NCBI GenBank assembly: GCA_964555645.1
Contig: CAZKTA010000031.1
Coordinates: 1-24,529 of the forward strand
DNA length: 24,529 bases
DNA from: DTLC01 sp964555645
GTDB taxonomy: Bacteria; Verrucomicrobiota; Verrucomicrobiia; Limisphaerales; DTLC01
Reading direction: 5' to 3'
Part shown: positions 16,912 to 24,404 of the stretch, in pieces
Numbering within the stretch: position 1 is the stretch's first letter
Layout: every line of letters starts with the position of its first letter
Position numbers and translations under genes: made by a program
Notes under the pieces: model-generated
Told to the model about the DNA's origin: nothing
Seen by the model: the letters and a program-made list of their open reading frames with translations, nothing else
Databases searched by the model: none

Positions 16912-17299
16912 AACCGCCTACAAACCTGCGCAAACTAATGCCACGTGGCCGCGTTTACAATATCGAATCGAACTGAGTGCGAACTATGGACCGGTGCGAA
17001 TCCCGAGGATGCATCATTGACGGTATCGAACGCTGGAACGCAAATCCTATTCAAACAAAGACCACAGAATGGTATCTAACATGGGATGGCGTGCGCCGCG
17101 AAGAACCAACAGTTGTAGCGACTTTGTATGGTTATTACTGCCAACGTGATCTTTCTCAGCGCCCACCCGACACTTTATAGGTGCTGTGACTTCGGCATCG
17201 GTTGATGTGTTTAGGTTTGGGACGATGCCGGCGCATCATTTCGATTGAATTTGGAGAGGATTCCAGCTTCAGGGTGTGTCTGCGTTGCAGGTTTAGTGT
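16912..17299. other. Gap with one doubtful small plus-strand frame
   Basis: This lies between the start of the FAD/Fe-S dehydrogenase gene and the 3' end of the exonuclease gene, so it should hold the dehydrogenase promoter on the minus strand. I cannot pick one out. A plus-strand frame from ATG 16986 to 17180 (about 64 codons, containing GIERWNANPIQTKTTEWYLT) has no ribosome-binding site and no recognised family. It is more likely chance or a remnant than a gene. Confidence 0.4.
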
Positions 17300-18019
17300 T
17301 TATTTGATGCCTGCCAAGCGTTCTTTCCAGATGCGGTACAACTCAACAGTTGCGCGCACGTCGCGCAGGCAATACTCGGCAATCTGGCGGTACTTACCCT
17401 GCTCGAGCAATTGGTTTATGTCGAGGCCCGTAACACCGTGACTTTTTGGCGAGTCAATCCCAAAAGCTTTGCAGTAAAAATCCAAGTTAAACCGCCGCGC
17501 TGCGCCGTCGCGCCCGCTGACACCGTAAAAGGTTAATTGCTCTGCTAAGTCACAATGCGGCTCGGTTTGGAACCTGTAGCCGAGCCAGTCTTTGCGGCTA
17601 ATTGGAACGTTAAGAATGGCCGAGCGCAGATACAAAAACGGCACGTCGAACGTGCGCCCGTTAAAAGTAACAATCTCATCGTAGTGCTTGGCTACATCCC
17701 AAAATGCAGTAAGTAGCTCCACCTCATCCATGCACGGAACAAACTCGACTGGGCCGGCCTCACCTTCATCAGGCTCATAATCTTCGGCCACAAACAACAC
17801 CTGCCCGCGGCCGGTATCTGCGTTGAGCATTGCGATGCATACAACGTGCGCAGTGAACGGCCAAAGGTTTAGTTGCCGTTCAATTTCTGCGCGACGCGTG
17901 AGGCGAGTAGGTTCATCCGTCGCTTTTTCAGCTTCGCGGAACAGGTACTCAAGCTGAGCCTCATCGAAATGGTCCAGTGGCAGTGCCGCAGTTTCAATGT
18001 CAAAGACAAGTTTTGCCAT
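17300..18019 (-). CDS. 3'-5' exonuclease of the DnaQ-like (DEDDy) superfamily
   Basis: The 239-residue protein has the ribonuclease-H-fold exonuclease motifs of the PolB-like/predicted 3'-5' exonuclease group: D7 and E9 in LVFDIET, D125 in TFNGRTFDVPFL, and Y216 with D220 in EYCLRDVRAT. These are the four metal-binding acids plus the tyrosine of the DEDDy class. No polymerase or helicase domain is attached. A role in removing nucleotides from DNA or RNA ends during repair or processing is expected, but the specific substrate is unknown. Residues 24-52 are highly charged and probably helical. The ATG start is well placed because motif I sits at the very N-terminus, as usual. It is the last of the apgM / lysine-rich mini-protein / exonuclease series on the minus strand. 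Confidence 0.85.
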   Translation of the reverse strand: MAKLVFDIETAALPLDHFDEAQLEYLFREAEKATDEPTRLTRRAEIERQLNLWPFTAHVVCIAMLNADTGRGQVLFVAEDYEPDEGEAGPVEFVPCMDEVELLTAFWDVAKHYDEIVTFNGRTFDVPFLYLRSAILNVPISRKDWLGYRFQTEPHCDLAEQLTFYGVSGRDGAARRFNLDFYCKAFGIDSPKSHGVTGLDINQLLEQGKYRQIAEYCLRDVRATVELYRIWKERLAGIK

Positions 18020-18117
18020 CGTCAGGTTTGGTAGAGTGAATCTGTCTGTTTACCGGGATGGATTGCACCCGGCATGATCACACCCTCCCGAGTGCTATCC
18101 ATCCCAGTGATTAGTTG

Positions 18118-18216
18118 TTACTGGCACTGCCCGGCAGGTTTTCCAGCACAGGCTGCCGTTGTTTTCTTTTTGGCAGTGGCCTTTTTCTTGGCTTTATCTT
18201 TCTTCTTTGTTGCCAT
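18118..18216 (-). CDS. Lysine-rich 32-residue mini-protein
   Basis: A short gene starts at ATG, 8 bases after the core of GGAGGTGAT, the best Shine-Dalgarno in the window. It encodes MATKKKDKAKKKATAKKKTT followed by AACAGKPAGQCQ and ends TAA. Twelve of the 32 residues are lysine and eight are alanine. The basic KKxxKKK pattern resembles histone-H1-like tails, AlgP-like and other nucleic-acid-binding Lys/Ala tails. The end is different, with two cysteines (AACAGKPAGQC) that could bind metal or form a disulfide. No membrane segment or signal peptide is seen. It lies between apgM and the exonuclease gene on the same strand, with a 17-base dyad upstream. I propose nucleic-acid or ribosome binding only as inference. 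The start and reading frame are well supported; the function is not. Confidence 0.65.
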   Translation of the reverse strand: MATKKKDKAKKKATAKKKTTAACAGKPAGQCQ

Positions 18217-18220
18217 ACCA

Positions 18221-18229
18221 ATCACCTCC
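18221..18229 (-). promoter_or_regulatory. Strong ribosome-binding site of the lysine-rich mini-gene
   Basis: GGAGGTGAT on the minus strand complements the 3' end of 16S rRNA at nine consecutive positions. The GGAGG core sits 8 bases before the ATG. Most other genes here have weak or no Shine-Dalgarno, so this site is notable. It is the main reason the tiny reading frame is called as a gene. Confidence 0.8.
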
Positions 18230-18251
18230 GGTTTATGCCTTCGTCACGTTG

Positions 18252-18268
18252 GTGTCCAGTATGGACAC
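18252..18268. promoter_or_regulatory. Perfect dyad, possible operator
   Basis: GTGTCCA-GTA-TGGACAC is a perfect inverted repeat with 7-base arms and a 3-base centre. It lies 36 bases upstream of the start codon of the lysine-rich mini-gene. Size and symmetry fit a homodimeric repressor site. No regulator is encoded nearby and I know no exact consensus it matches. A hairpin in a leader RNA is the alternative. Confidence 0.4.
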
Positions 18269-18370
18269 AAATCTGCTTTGGCCATTGCCCGTGGTTGAAC
18301 CTGAGCTGCCGGTTTTTAGCGCTAATCCATGGAAAATTTGCCTGCACCAAGTTGCATGGTCAAGAAAGCC

Positions 18371-19594
18371 TCATGCGCCGAACTTGTCTAGCATGCGCGC
18401 ATTTGCCTGCATAAATCGCAGCAGGTACTTGGCCTCGAACATACCGAGTGAACCCACCCGCGCATTGCGCTCGGTGAATTTATCGAGACCGTCTGCACCG
18501 CTGTACGCCGAGGACAGTAAGACCGGCACAGAATGCCAAGAATGGCCTTTGACCGCACACGGGGTCGAATGATCGCCTGTGACAGCAAGCACGTCGGGTC
18601 TCTTGCGCAATAGCACCGGCAACGCAGCGTCGAATTCCTCGATTGCCCTGACTTTCGACTCGAAATTACCGTCTTCGCCGAACTTGTCCGTGTACTTGTA
18701 ATGAATGAAAAAGAAGTCGTAGTTGCCGTGCTCAGCCAGGTAACGCTCAAACTGCTGAGCAATTGTCTGCGGCCCTTCGATCTTCGTCATGCCAACTAGT
18801 TGTGCCAAGCCTTTGTACATCGGGTAGGTAGCAAGCGCAGCGGCGCGTAGTTTGTACCGCTGCTCAAATTGCGGTATGTGCGGCTGATGCGCTATGCCAC
18901 GCATGAGAAATCCGTTCGCAGGCTTTTCCTTGGCGATGATCGGCAGCGCCAGCTTGTAAAACTCGGCAACAAGCCGTGCCATTTTTTTCTGCTTTGCATT
19001 TTTCGGTTCACGCGGTTTGACAGTCGGAATTGGGAACCCCTCGCGGTTTGGGTCAGCGTCGGTTAGAGGGCCTTCGATTCCTTTACCCCGGAACACAACC
19101 ACGAACCTATGTTCCTTGCCAGCTTTGATGATGACCTGCGTGTCACCGATCTTTTTGATCTTTGCCGAGAGCATGTCGCAAAGTTTCTGGCACGTCTCGG
19201 TGGGGATTCGACCTGCCCGGCGGTCAGTTACAATTCCGTTGGTGTCCAACGTGCAAAAATTCGCCCGAGCAGCTACATCACCCGGTTTTAGCTCAAGCCC
19301 AAGTCCAAGTGCCTCGATCACACCGCGCCCGACCTGGTACTGCAACGGGTCATACCCGAAGAGCGCCAGGTGCCCCGGACCGCTGCCAGGCGTGATACCG
19401 TGCGCAACTGGTATCATCAACCCCTGCGCCGACTCTTTCGCTAGTGCATCGAGGTTGGGCGTCCTGGCTGCCTCCAGCGGTGTACGGTTGCCGTGCGCAG
19501 GCACGGCAATGTCACCTACACCGTCCAAAACAACTAATACAAGTTTCGCCCCCGTACTTAGTGTCAGCTCCGAATAAACTGTGTCCAGATCCAT
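18371..19594 (-). CDS. apgM: 2,3-bisphosphoglycerate-independent phosphoglycerate mutase, archaeal type
   Basis: The enzyme interconverts 3- and 2-phosphoglycerate in glycolysis and gluconeogenesis in the cytosol, using a phosphoserine intermediate and two metal ions. The 407-residue protein belongs to the archaeal-type (ApgM) branch of the alkaline phosphatase superfamily. It shows metal ligand D24 in LVLVVLDGVGD, TPNLDALAKES (45-55), catalytic S71 in TPGSGPGHLALFGYDP, FVVVFRG, the KYTDKFGEDGN segment and the late metal site VTGDHSTP. The GED in KFGEDGN replaces the GHD found in many archaeal members; I take this as branch variation. The length matches the family. The ATG start keeps the conserved N-terminus. 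The lysine-rich mini-gene and exonuclease gene follow on the same strand; a DUF6941-like gene and uvrC precede it. Confidence 0.95.
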   Translation of the reverse strand: MDLDTVYSELTLSTGAKLVLVVLDGVGDIAVPAHGNRTPLEAARTPNLDALAKESAQGLMIPVAHGITPGSGPGHLALFGYDPLQYQVGRGVIEALGLGLELKPGDVAARANFCTLDTNGIVTDRRAGRIPTETCQKLCDMLSAKIKKIGDTQVIIKAGKEHRFVVVFRGKGIEGPLTDADPNREGFPIPTVKPREPKNAKQKKMARLVAEFYKLALPIIAKEKPANGFLMRGIAHQPHIPQFEQRYKLRAAALATYPMYKGLAQLVGMTKIEGPQTIAQQFERYLAEHGNYDFFFIHYKYTDKFGEDGNFESKVRAIEEFDAALPVLLRKRPDVLAVTGDHSTPCAVKGHSWHSVPVLLSSAYSGADGLDKFTERNARVGSLGMFEAKYLLRFMQANARMLDKFGA

Positions 19595-19713
19595 TGTTTG
19601 GCTTTGTGTTTATTGCTTTTCGCATTTGTCTGCGGCCAGGCTAACCAATCGTGCTACGGCCGTCCAACGGCTGGATTTTGCGTATGCCAACGTTACTCCG
19701 TCAAATGCATTTG

Positions 19714-20163
19714 TCAGTCTTTAGCCTCGTCCGATTTCCAATCGTCCCCGGGCTCAGTCGGTGGCCGCGGTGGCATGTACCGAACGAATAGCGGTATGCT
19801 TGCGACCTGCTCGTCGTCCACAAACACATCAACCGAGTAAAGCCCAGGCTGATCAAACTTGATGTGTTGCATGTTGACTATGAAATTGCGCGTAACAAAG
19901 TGGGTTTCTTCAGGCAACACAACCTGCAACGGCAAGGGCGGAAAATTAGGCATGATCGAACGCCCGTCTGCATCAACGAAATTAACCCTGAGTTTATGCT
20001 GGCCTTCGTCCTCCTGATAAAACGTAATGCGCAGCGCAATTGAGCATTGCGGATGCACAGCCGGTAATTGCGGTGTCAGTATCGTGTCAAATGCACCCAG
20101 CAAATTGAGCTTGCCATTGTCGTCTGTCGCCGCGTCACACAAAACTGCCACTTGCACATTCAT
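19714..20163 (-). CDS. DUF6941-like protein of unknown function
   Basis: A 149-residue soluble protein beginning MNVQVAVLCDAATDDNGKLN with LLGAFDTI soon after, a pattern I associate with the DUF6941 family found in Verrucomicrobia, Planctomycetes and others. It looks like a single beta-sandwich: alternating strands such as CSIALRITFYQ, KLRVNFVDADG, FIVNMQHIKF and GLYSVDVFVDDEQVASIPLF end in a proline-rich, acidic tail (MPPRPPTEPGDDWKSDEAKD). No catalytic residues stand out. A TTG 18 bases upstream would extend the frame, but the family start MNVQ favours the ATG at 20163. It sits between uvrC and apgM on the same strand with no obvious functional link. Confidence 0.8.
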   Translation of the reverse strand: MNVQVAVLCDAATDDNGKLNLLGAFDTILTPQLPAVHPQCSIALRITFYQEDEGQHKLRVNFVDADGRSIMPNFPPLPLQVVLPEETHFVTRNFIVNMQHIKFDQPGLYSVDVFVDDEQVASIPLFVRYMPPRPPTEPGDDWKSDEAKD

Positions 20164-20297
20164 AACGGCACAATTATGCAAAATCGCACCTAACTGGCAC
20201 GCATTTCTTTTTCACGGTACCGAGGAAGGCTAAAATCAAGCACCCGGCTGCCTTATTCGCAACAGAATGGCTCCGGCGGGCTAAAGCCAGAGTAAAC

Positions 20298-21950
20298 TTA
20301 CGAGCGACTCTCAAGAAACGCCTTTAATTCACTGGCAATTTTGCCGCCGAACCCGGGCACTTGCGCAATCTCATCAACACTGGCCATGCGCAGCCGTTGC
20401 ACGGAACCGAACTTTTTCAGCAGCGCAGCTTTTCTTTGCTCGCCAATGCCAGGGAACTCATCAAGGATGCTTTCCGAGATGCGTTTGAGCCGTAACTGGG
20501 CATTGTACGTGTTTGCCACCCGATGTGATTCATCGCGAATCCGTTGCAAAATCTTCACCGCTGGATGATCCAGCCCAAGCCGGATTGGCTCGGCTGTGTC
20601 CGGGCGGTAAATTTCTTCGAACTGCTTGGCCAGCCCGATCACTGGGATGTGGTTTAACCCGAGCTTTGCTAGCTCGACACAAGCGGCGTTGAGCTGGCCC
20701 CTACCGCCGTCAATCAAGATTAAGTCCGGCAAGTTTGATTGACGCGAGGTCATATTGGGCACACCCCGAGGTTGCGCTTCGACACTTGAGCCTGTTGCAA
20801 CTCTTGGGCAGCCCTTGCCGCGTTTAACTCGTGCGCTGGTCTCGTCTATAAGCCGTTGTAATTCTTGCGGCACCGGTTCACCGTCCTCATCCCCCGACTC
20901 TCGACCCTCAGCTCTCGATTCATTCAAAAGCCGCGTGTACCTACGGCGCACCACCTCGGCCATGCTCGCGCAGTCGTCTTGGCCTTCCACAGTCTTGATT
21001 TTGAATCGCCGGTAGTTCGCACGGTCAGGTCGGCCATTCCAAAAGCTCACCATCGAACCTACGGCAAACGTACCGCTGATGTTCGAAATATCGAATCCCT
21101 CGATCCGCCTAGGCACACCCGGCAAGCCCAGTGCTTCAGCCAACGCTTTCAATTCGCCTTCTGGGTCAGTTGCAATCAGCAGTGAGTACGGCACACGTTC
21201 GAACCGCCCGGTCGGCCGTGTCGTTAGCTCAAGGTCACGGATCAGGTCCCGCAGTTCAGCAGCGCGCTCGTATTGTTGCTGCGCTGCGGCGAGCTTCATT
21301 TGTGCTTCGAGCTGCTCCTTGAGCTCACGACACTGGCCTTCGAGGAATTCGCATGCAGCCCTGACCTGCTGCACGTACTGCTCGCGTGTGACATTGCCGA
21401 TGCACGGCGCGGTGCAGTATCGCAGATGCGCATACAGGCAATGCTTGTAATCGACTTCGGTGGGGGTGTAGGCTTTGCACCCGCGTAGGTTAAACTGGCG
21501 CCGCATAAACCTAAGCGTGTTACGCAGTGCACTGGAACTTGCAAACGGACCGAAATACCGCGCACCGTCGTCCTTGCGCAACCGTGTCAACGTAAAGTTC
21601 GGGATCGGATCGTTCAGGTTCACTTTGACCATCAGAAACCGTTTGTCATCGCGGAAACTGACATTGAACTTGGGCCTGAATTCCTTGATTAGTTTGCCTT
21701 CCAACAGCACAGCCTCAGCATCGCTTTTGACCACATGCACGTCAAAATCGTGGATAGTCTCGACCAACGCATTGAACTTAGGATCACTACTCAGGCGGCG
21801 CGACGGATGAAAATACTGGCTCACGCGCTTGCGCAGGTCCCGGGCTTTGCCAATGTAAATGACAGTGCCGAATCTGTCTCTCATCATGTACACACCCGGT
21901 TTATGCGGCAGCGTACCGAGCTTTTTACGTATGTGCTCCGGCACTTCCAT
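20298..21950 (-). CDS. uvrC: Excinuclease ABC subunit C
   Basis: UvrC makes both incisions around bulky DNA lesions marked by UvrAB in nucleotide excision repair. The 550-residue protein has the GIY-YIG nuclease at about 15-95 (HKPGVYMMRDR, VIYIGKARDLRKRV, E84 in LLEGKLIKEFRPKFN). A zinc-like Cys cluster occurs near 158-183 (RGCKAY, KHCLYAHLRYCTAPC). The UVR UvrB-binding motif is at about 222-245 (QYERAAELRDLIRDLE). The RNase H-like nuclease has D287, D414 and H476 (GFDISN, LILIDGG, ESHRVAN). Two helix-hairpin-helix motifs end the protein (FPGIGEQRKAALL, VPGFGGKIA). A non-standard insertion of about 60 residues sits at roughly 343-405. The frame is open upstream to 22085, but the extra 45 residues are not family-like; MEVPEHIRKKL is the natural start. 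Confidence 0.95.
   Translation of the reverse strand: MEVPEHIRKKLGTLPHKPGVYMMRDRFGTVIYIGKARDLRKRVSQYFHPSRRLSSDPKFNALVETIHDFDVHVVKSDAEAVLLEGKLIKEFRPKFNVSFRDDKRFLMVKVNLNDPIPNFTLTRLRKDDGARYFGPFASSSALRNTLRFMRRQFNLRGCKAYTPTEVDYKHCLYAHLRYCTAPCIGNVTREQYVQQVRAACEFLEGQCRELKEQLEAQMKLAAAQQQYERAAELRDLIRDLELTTRPTGRFERVPYSLLIATDPEGELKALAEALGLPGVPRRIEGFDISNISGTFAVGSMVSFWNGRPDRANYRRFKIKTVEGQDDCASMAEVVRRRYTRLLNESRAEGRESGDEDGEPVPQELQRLIDETSARVKRGKGCPRVATGSSVEAQPRGVPNMTSRQSNLPDLILIDGGRGQLNAACVELAKLGLNHIPVIGLAKQFEEIYRPDTAEPIRLGLDHPAVKILQRIRDESHRVANTYNAQLRLKRISESILDEFPGIGEQRKAALLKKFGSVQRLRMASVDEIAQVPGFGGKIASELKAFLESRS
20884..20918. repeat. Imperfect heptanucleotide tandem repeat inside uvrC
   Basis: Five consecutive 7-base units read on the plus strand as TCCTCAT, CCCCCGA, CTCTCGA, CCCTCAG and CTCTCGA, close to a CTCTCGA consensus. 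Two units are identical. Because the unit is not a multiple of three, each copy is read in a different frame. On the uvrC strand it encodes the acidic, Arg-containing stretch SRAEGRESGDEDG. It lies at the start of the non-conserved insertion in UvrC. Confidence 0.6.
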
Positions 21951-22733
21951 TGCACGCAAACTTACAAGCCAACTGCTGCCGCTGGCAAGCTGCCATAGCC
22001 GCGCATCAGACCGCCGCGCACACACTTTTGCCAAGGTAAAGAACGCTAACCACACAACACTCACCTGCCTACCGCGCTGTACCAAACGGCATGTGCAATG
22101 AAGCTGTTACCGGCCTCTTGCCCAATTTAAAACATGGGCAACCCATATTGCCCGCATTATGCTAACATGGCATCGATCCAGAAGATTATGCCAATATTCA
22201 ATTAGCATGCTCTATCCTCAGAACCACATGCGCCGAAGCCTTGCCGATTTGTAGAAATGCGTATCTTGGCGGTCGGCTCGGCAAGCCGCTCATACCAAAC
22301 TTTTTCAATGGTACGGACGCGCCGCCCTGCGCGTCCCGACTTAGGGGGAAACACATAACCCACATGGGGCCGATCTTTTTGGCCGGGACGCAGGTTCGCC
22401 ATCCGTTGTGGCTCCGACTACGAACGTTTCCGGTGGTGGGCTCGCCTTCGCCTTCCAAGGCCCGGCTGCGCCGCATTAAACCCAACCCGATACCAGGCTT
22501 TTTCATGGTTTCCGTATCGACTGCAGGGTTGAAAAGGCAAGCTTTTCGGGACTTGCGCACATTGCTTGGCGACTTCGAGTCCGGGGCCGATGCCGACTAA
22601 CGCGAAATTGGTGCGCCGACAGTGCAACGGCAAACTGCATAGTGAGGTTTCAAATGCGGCAAGCTTGCGTCCCACAAGGCCATTGACAAGGGGCGGCAAC
22701 TATGGTTGACTATTGGCGAAGAGTGAATCAGAC
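21951..22733. other. Divergent uvrC-htpX intergenic region
   Basis: This region holds the upstream sequences of uvrC (minus) and htpX (plus). Two long frames overlap on opposite strands (about 22198-22560 minus and 22241-22600 plus), but neither resembles a known protein. The stretch from about 22255 to 22480 is richer in CCG/GGC words than the flanks and carries a GGACGCG/CGCGTCC hairpin (22315-22336). It may be a dispersed non-coding element. A TTGACA at 22683-22688 could be the -35 box for htpX, but no convincing -10 follows at the right distance. Confidence 0.4.
22118..22153. promoter_or_regulatory. Mutually exclusive hairpins upstream of uvrC
   Basis: Three arms occur in a row: TTGCCCA (22118-22124), TGGGCAA (22135-22141) and TTGCCC (22148-22153). 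The middle arm can pair with either neighbour, with 7 or 6 base pairs and loops of 10 or 6 bases, so two alternative stem-loops compete. On the minus strand this is about 170 bases before the uvrC start. It could act as a leader switch or be a simple repeat. There is no T-run. Confidence 0.3.
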
Positions 22734-23678
22734 ATGGCCAAACAACCAATTAGAACAACCATGAAAATCGCGCAAATTAGCAAACGGATTTTCTTGTTCT
22801 TGTTGGTGAACATCCTTGTGATGCTCACCATAACGATTGTGTTTGGTTTGCTTGAGCTGGGACAATACTTCCCCAAAGGCGGATTAACCGGGCTGGCAAT
22901 ATTCTGCTTTGTTTGGGGTTTCACCGGCGCGCTGATCTCGCTGGCGCTGTCGCGTGTGATGGCAAAGATGTTGATGGGCGTGCAGGTGATCCCGCCGGAC
23001 ACGACCGATCCGTACCTGCGCGACTTGGTTGGTACAGTGCACAGCCTAGCGCGCCGGGCTGGTCTTCCTAAGCCACCAGAGGTCGGCATTTACGAGTCGC
23101 CCGACGTGAACGCATTTGCAACCGGACCAACCAGGTCGCGTGCCCTTGTAGCGGTGTCAACTGGGCTGCTCGAAAAAATGCGCCGGCACGAAATCGAGGG
23201 TGTACTCGGCCACGAAATCGCGCACATCGCAAACGGCGACATGGTGACAATGACCCTAATCCAGGGCGTGATTAACGCGATTGTGCTGTTCTTGTCGCGC
23301 ATATTGGCCTTTGTTGTTGCTCAAGCGCTGCGCGCACGCGATGGTCGCGCCAGTTGGTTTGTGCAGTATTTGTTGATTATCCTGTTCCAAACTGTGCTTT
23401 CGATTCTAGGCGCAATTGTTGTGGCTTGGTTCTCGCGCAAGCGCGAGTTCCGCGCTGACGCAGGCGGCGCGCGCCTGGCTGGGCGCGACAACATGATAGA
23501 CGCATTGACGGCATTGCAACAGCTTTACAACCCGGCTATTGCAACAGCCGAGGCCGAGCGTTCGCAAGCGTTCCAATCACTCAAGATTTCGGGTAAACAA
23601 GGTGGCCTGCTGGCGCTTTTTGCGACGCATCCACCCATTGAAGCCCGCATCGCAAGGCTAAAGTCGTCGGTCATCTAA
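22734..23678 (+). CDS. htpX: Membrane zinc metalloprotease HtpX
   Basis: HtpX is an M48-family protease of the inner membrane that degrades misfolded membrane proteins. The 314-residue protein has two N-terminal membrane helices (about 17-42 and 52-76). The zinc site is HEIAH at 160-164 with third ligand E238 in REFRADAGGARLAG. Two further hydrophobic segments are at about 174-196 and 208-233. The end (ATHPPIEARIARL) is typical of the family. Start choices are TTG 22713, ATG 22734 and ATG 22761. I chose 22734, which has a weak purine-rich GAAGAG about 10 bases upstream. The family core (MKIAQISKRIFLFLL) would also fit 22761. It is divergent from uvrC. In many bacteria htpX is stress-induced; nothing here shows the control clearly. 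Confidence 0.95.
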   Translation: MAKQPIRTTMKIAQISKRIFLFLLVNILVMLTITIVFGLLELGQYFPKGGLTGLAIFCFVWGFTGALISLALSRVMAKMLMGVQVIPPDTTDPYLRDLVGTVHSLARRAGLPKPPEVGIYESPDVNAFATGPTRSRALVAVSTGLLEKMRRHEIEGVLGHEIAHIANGDMVTMTLIQGVINAIVLFLSRILAFVVAQALRARDGRASWFVQYLLIILFQTVLSILGAIVVAWFSRKREFRADAGGARLAGRDNMIDALTALQQLYNPAIATAEAERSQAFQSLKISGKQGGLLALFATHPPIEARIARLKSSVI

Positions 23679-24136
23679 AGCTGACCAGCCAATTCGAGTG
23701 TTGGGCGCTTAGCTCTCAAGCCAAGCAAACCTGATCTATTGTTGGCTAGGACCGGGACCAGCTCCAGTGCTTTGTAAACGCACTTTGCGAGAACGGCTCT
23801 AGTACTGGCCGAGTTTTCTTCGAGCAACTGTAGCTAGCAGCGCGTAGCGCGGGTTTGTCGTGGAACGCATCGGTTCATCCGGCGACAATGGCAAACGTTT
23901 GCTGCAACTGCTTTTCTGGCAGACCAATGCCGATGCGTGACACCCACCACTATAATAGTTGCAAGGCCAATCCGAGATACGCAACGGCAGTACAAGCGGT
24001 CAGTAGTGTGCTCTGATGTGCAAGACTGCAGGTAGTGTTTGTCAAGTGTCAGTTGGAGGGATTAAGGTGGGTTAGGTTTGATGTGAAATTTGGGTGTAGC
24101 TTTCCCACAGTTGTTCCAGACCGAGAGCTTTGCCAG

Positions 24137-24170
24137 CAGTTGTCCCGCAAATGCGGGATGCCAACAACTG
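24137..24170. repeat. Composite hairpin, copy 1
   Basis: The outer arms CAGTTGT (24137-24143) and ACAACTG (24164-24170) pair perfectly. Inside them CCCGC (24144-24148) and GCGGG (24153-24157) pair around the loop AAAT. Six unpaired bases (ATGCCA) lie on the 3' side between the inner and outer stems. The core GTCCCGC-nnn-TGCGGGAT is repeated exactly in copy 2 about 235 bases downstream in the same orientation. Confidence 0.7.
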
Positions 24171-24371
24171 TTCTACCCGCACAGGATTCCAACTACGTCC
24201 TGGCGTTTGAGGCGGCGGTTGATGTGCACTTCGATGTTTTTCTGTGCTGCCCCAGAGCCGCGCTTGACTACAGGCGTGGTGCGGCAGCTTTACAGCCAGG
24301 CCGACTTGTATATGCCGCAGAGCTCCCGCGAAAACAGGACCGGCGGCTAGCGGCGCCAGTGGCTTCGATAA

Positions 24372-24404
24372 TTGCGTCCCGCCCCTGCGGGATCATTGAC
24401 GCAA
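24372..24404. repeat. Composite hairpin, copy 2
   Basis: The outer arms TTGCGT (24372-24377) and ACGCAA (24399-24404) pair, and inside them CCCGC (24378-24382) pairs with GCGGG (24387-24391) around CCCT. Seven unpaired bases (ATCATTG) lie on the 3' side. The core GTCCCGC-nnn-TGCGGGAT is identical to copy 1. The outer arms differ in sequence yet are still complementary, which suggests that the structure is what is kept. Confidence 0.7.

Noticed and set aside
16977..17180. 67-codon plus-strand ORF divergent from the dehydrogenase gene
   Set aside because: No Shine-Dalgarno, no recognised motif, and a length well within chance; noted only as part of the gap.
20230..20297. Possible terminator after uvrC (TGGCT...AGCCA with inner GGCTTTAGCC)
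   Set aside because: The stems are short and imperfect and there is no T-run after them on the uvrC strand.
21951..22085. N-terminal extension of UvrC by 45 residues
   Set aside because: The frame is open, but the extension is unlike UvrC N-termini, and the ATG at 21950 gives the normal start just before the GIY-YIG domain.
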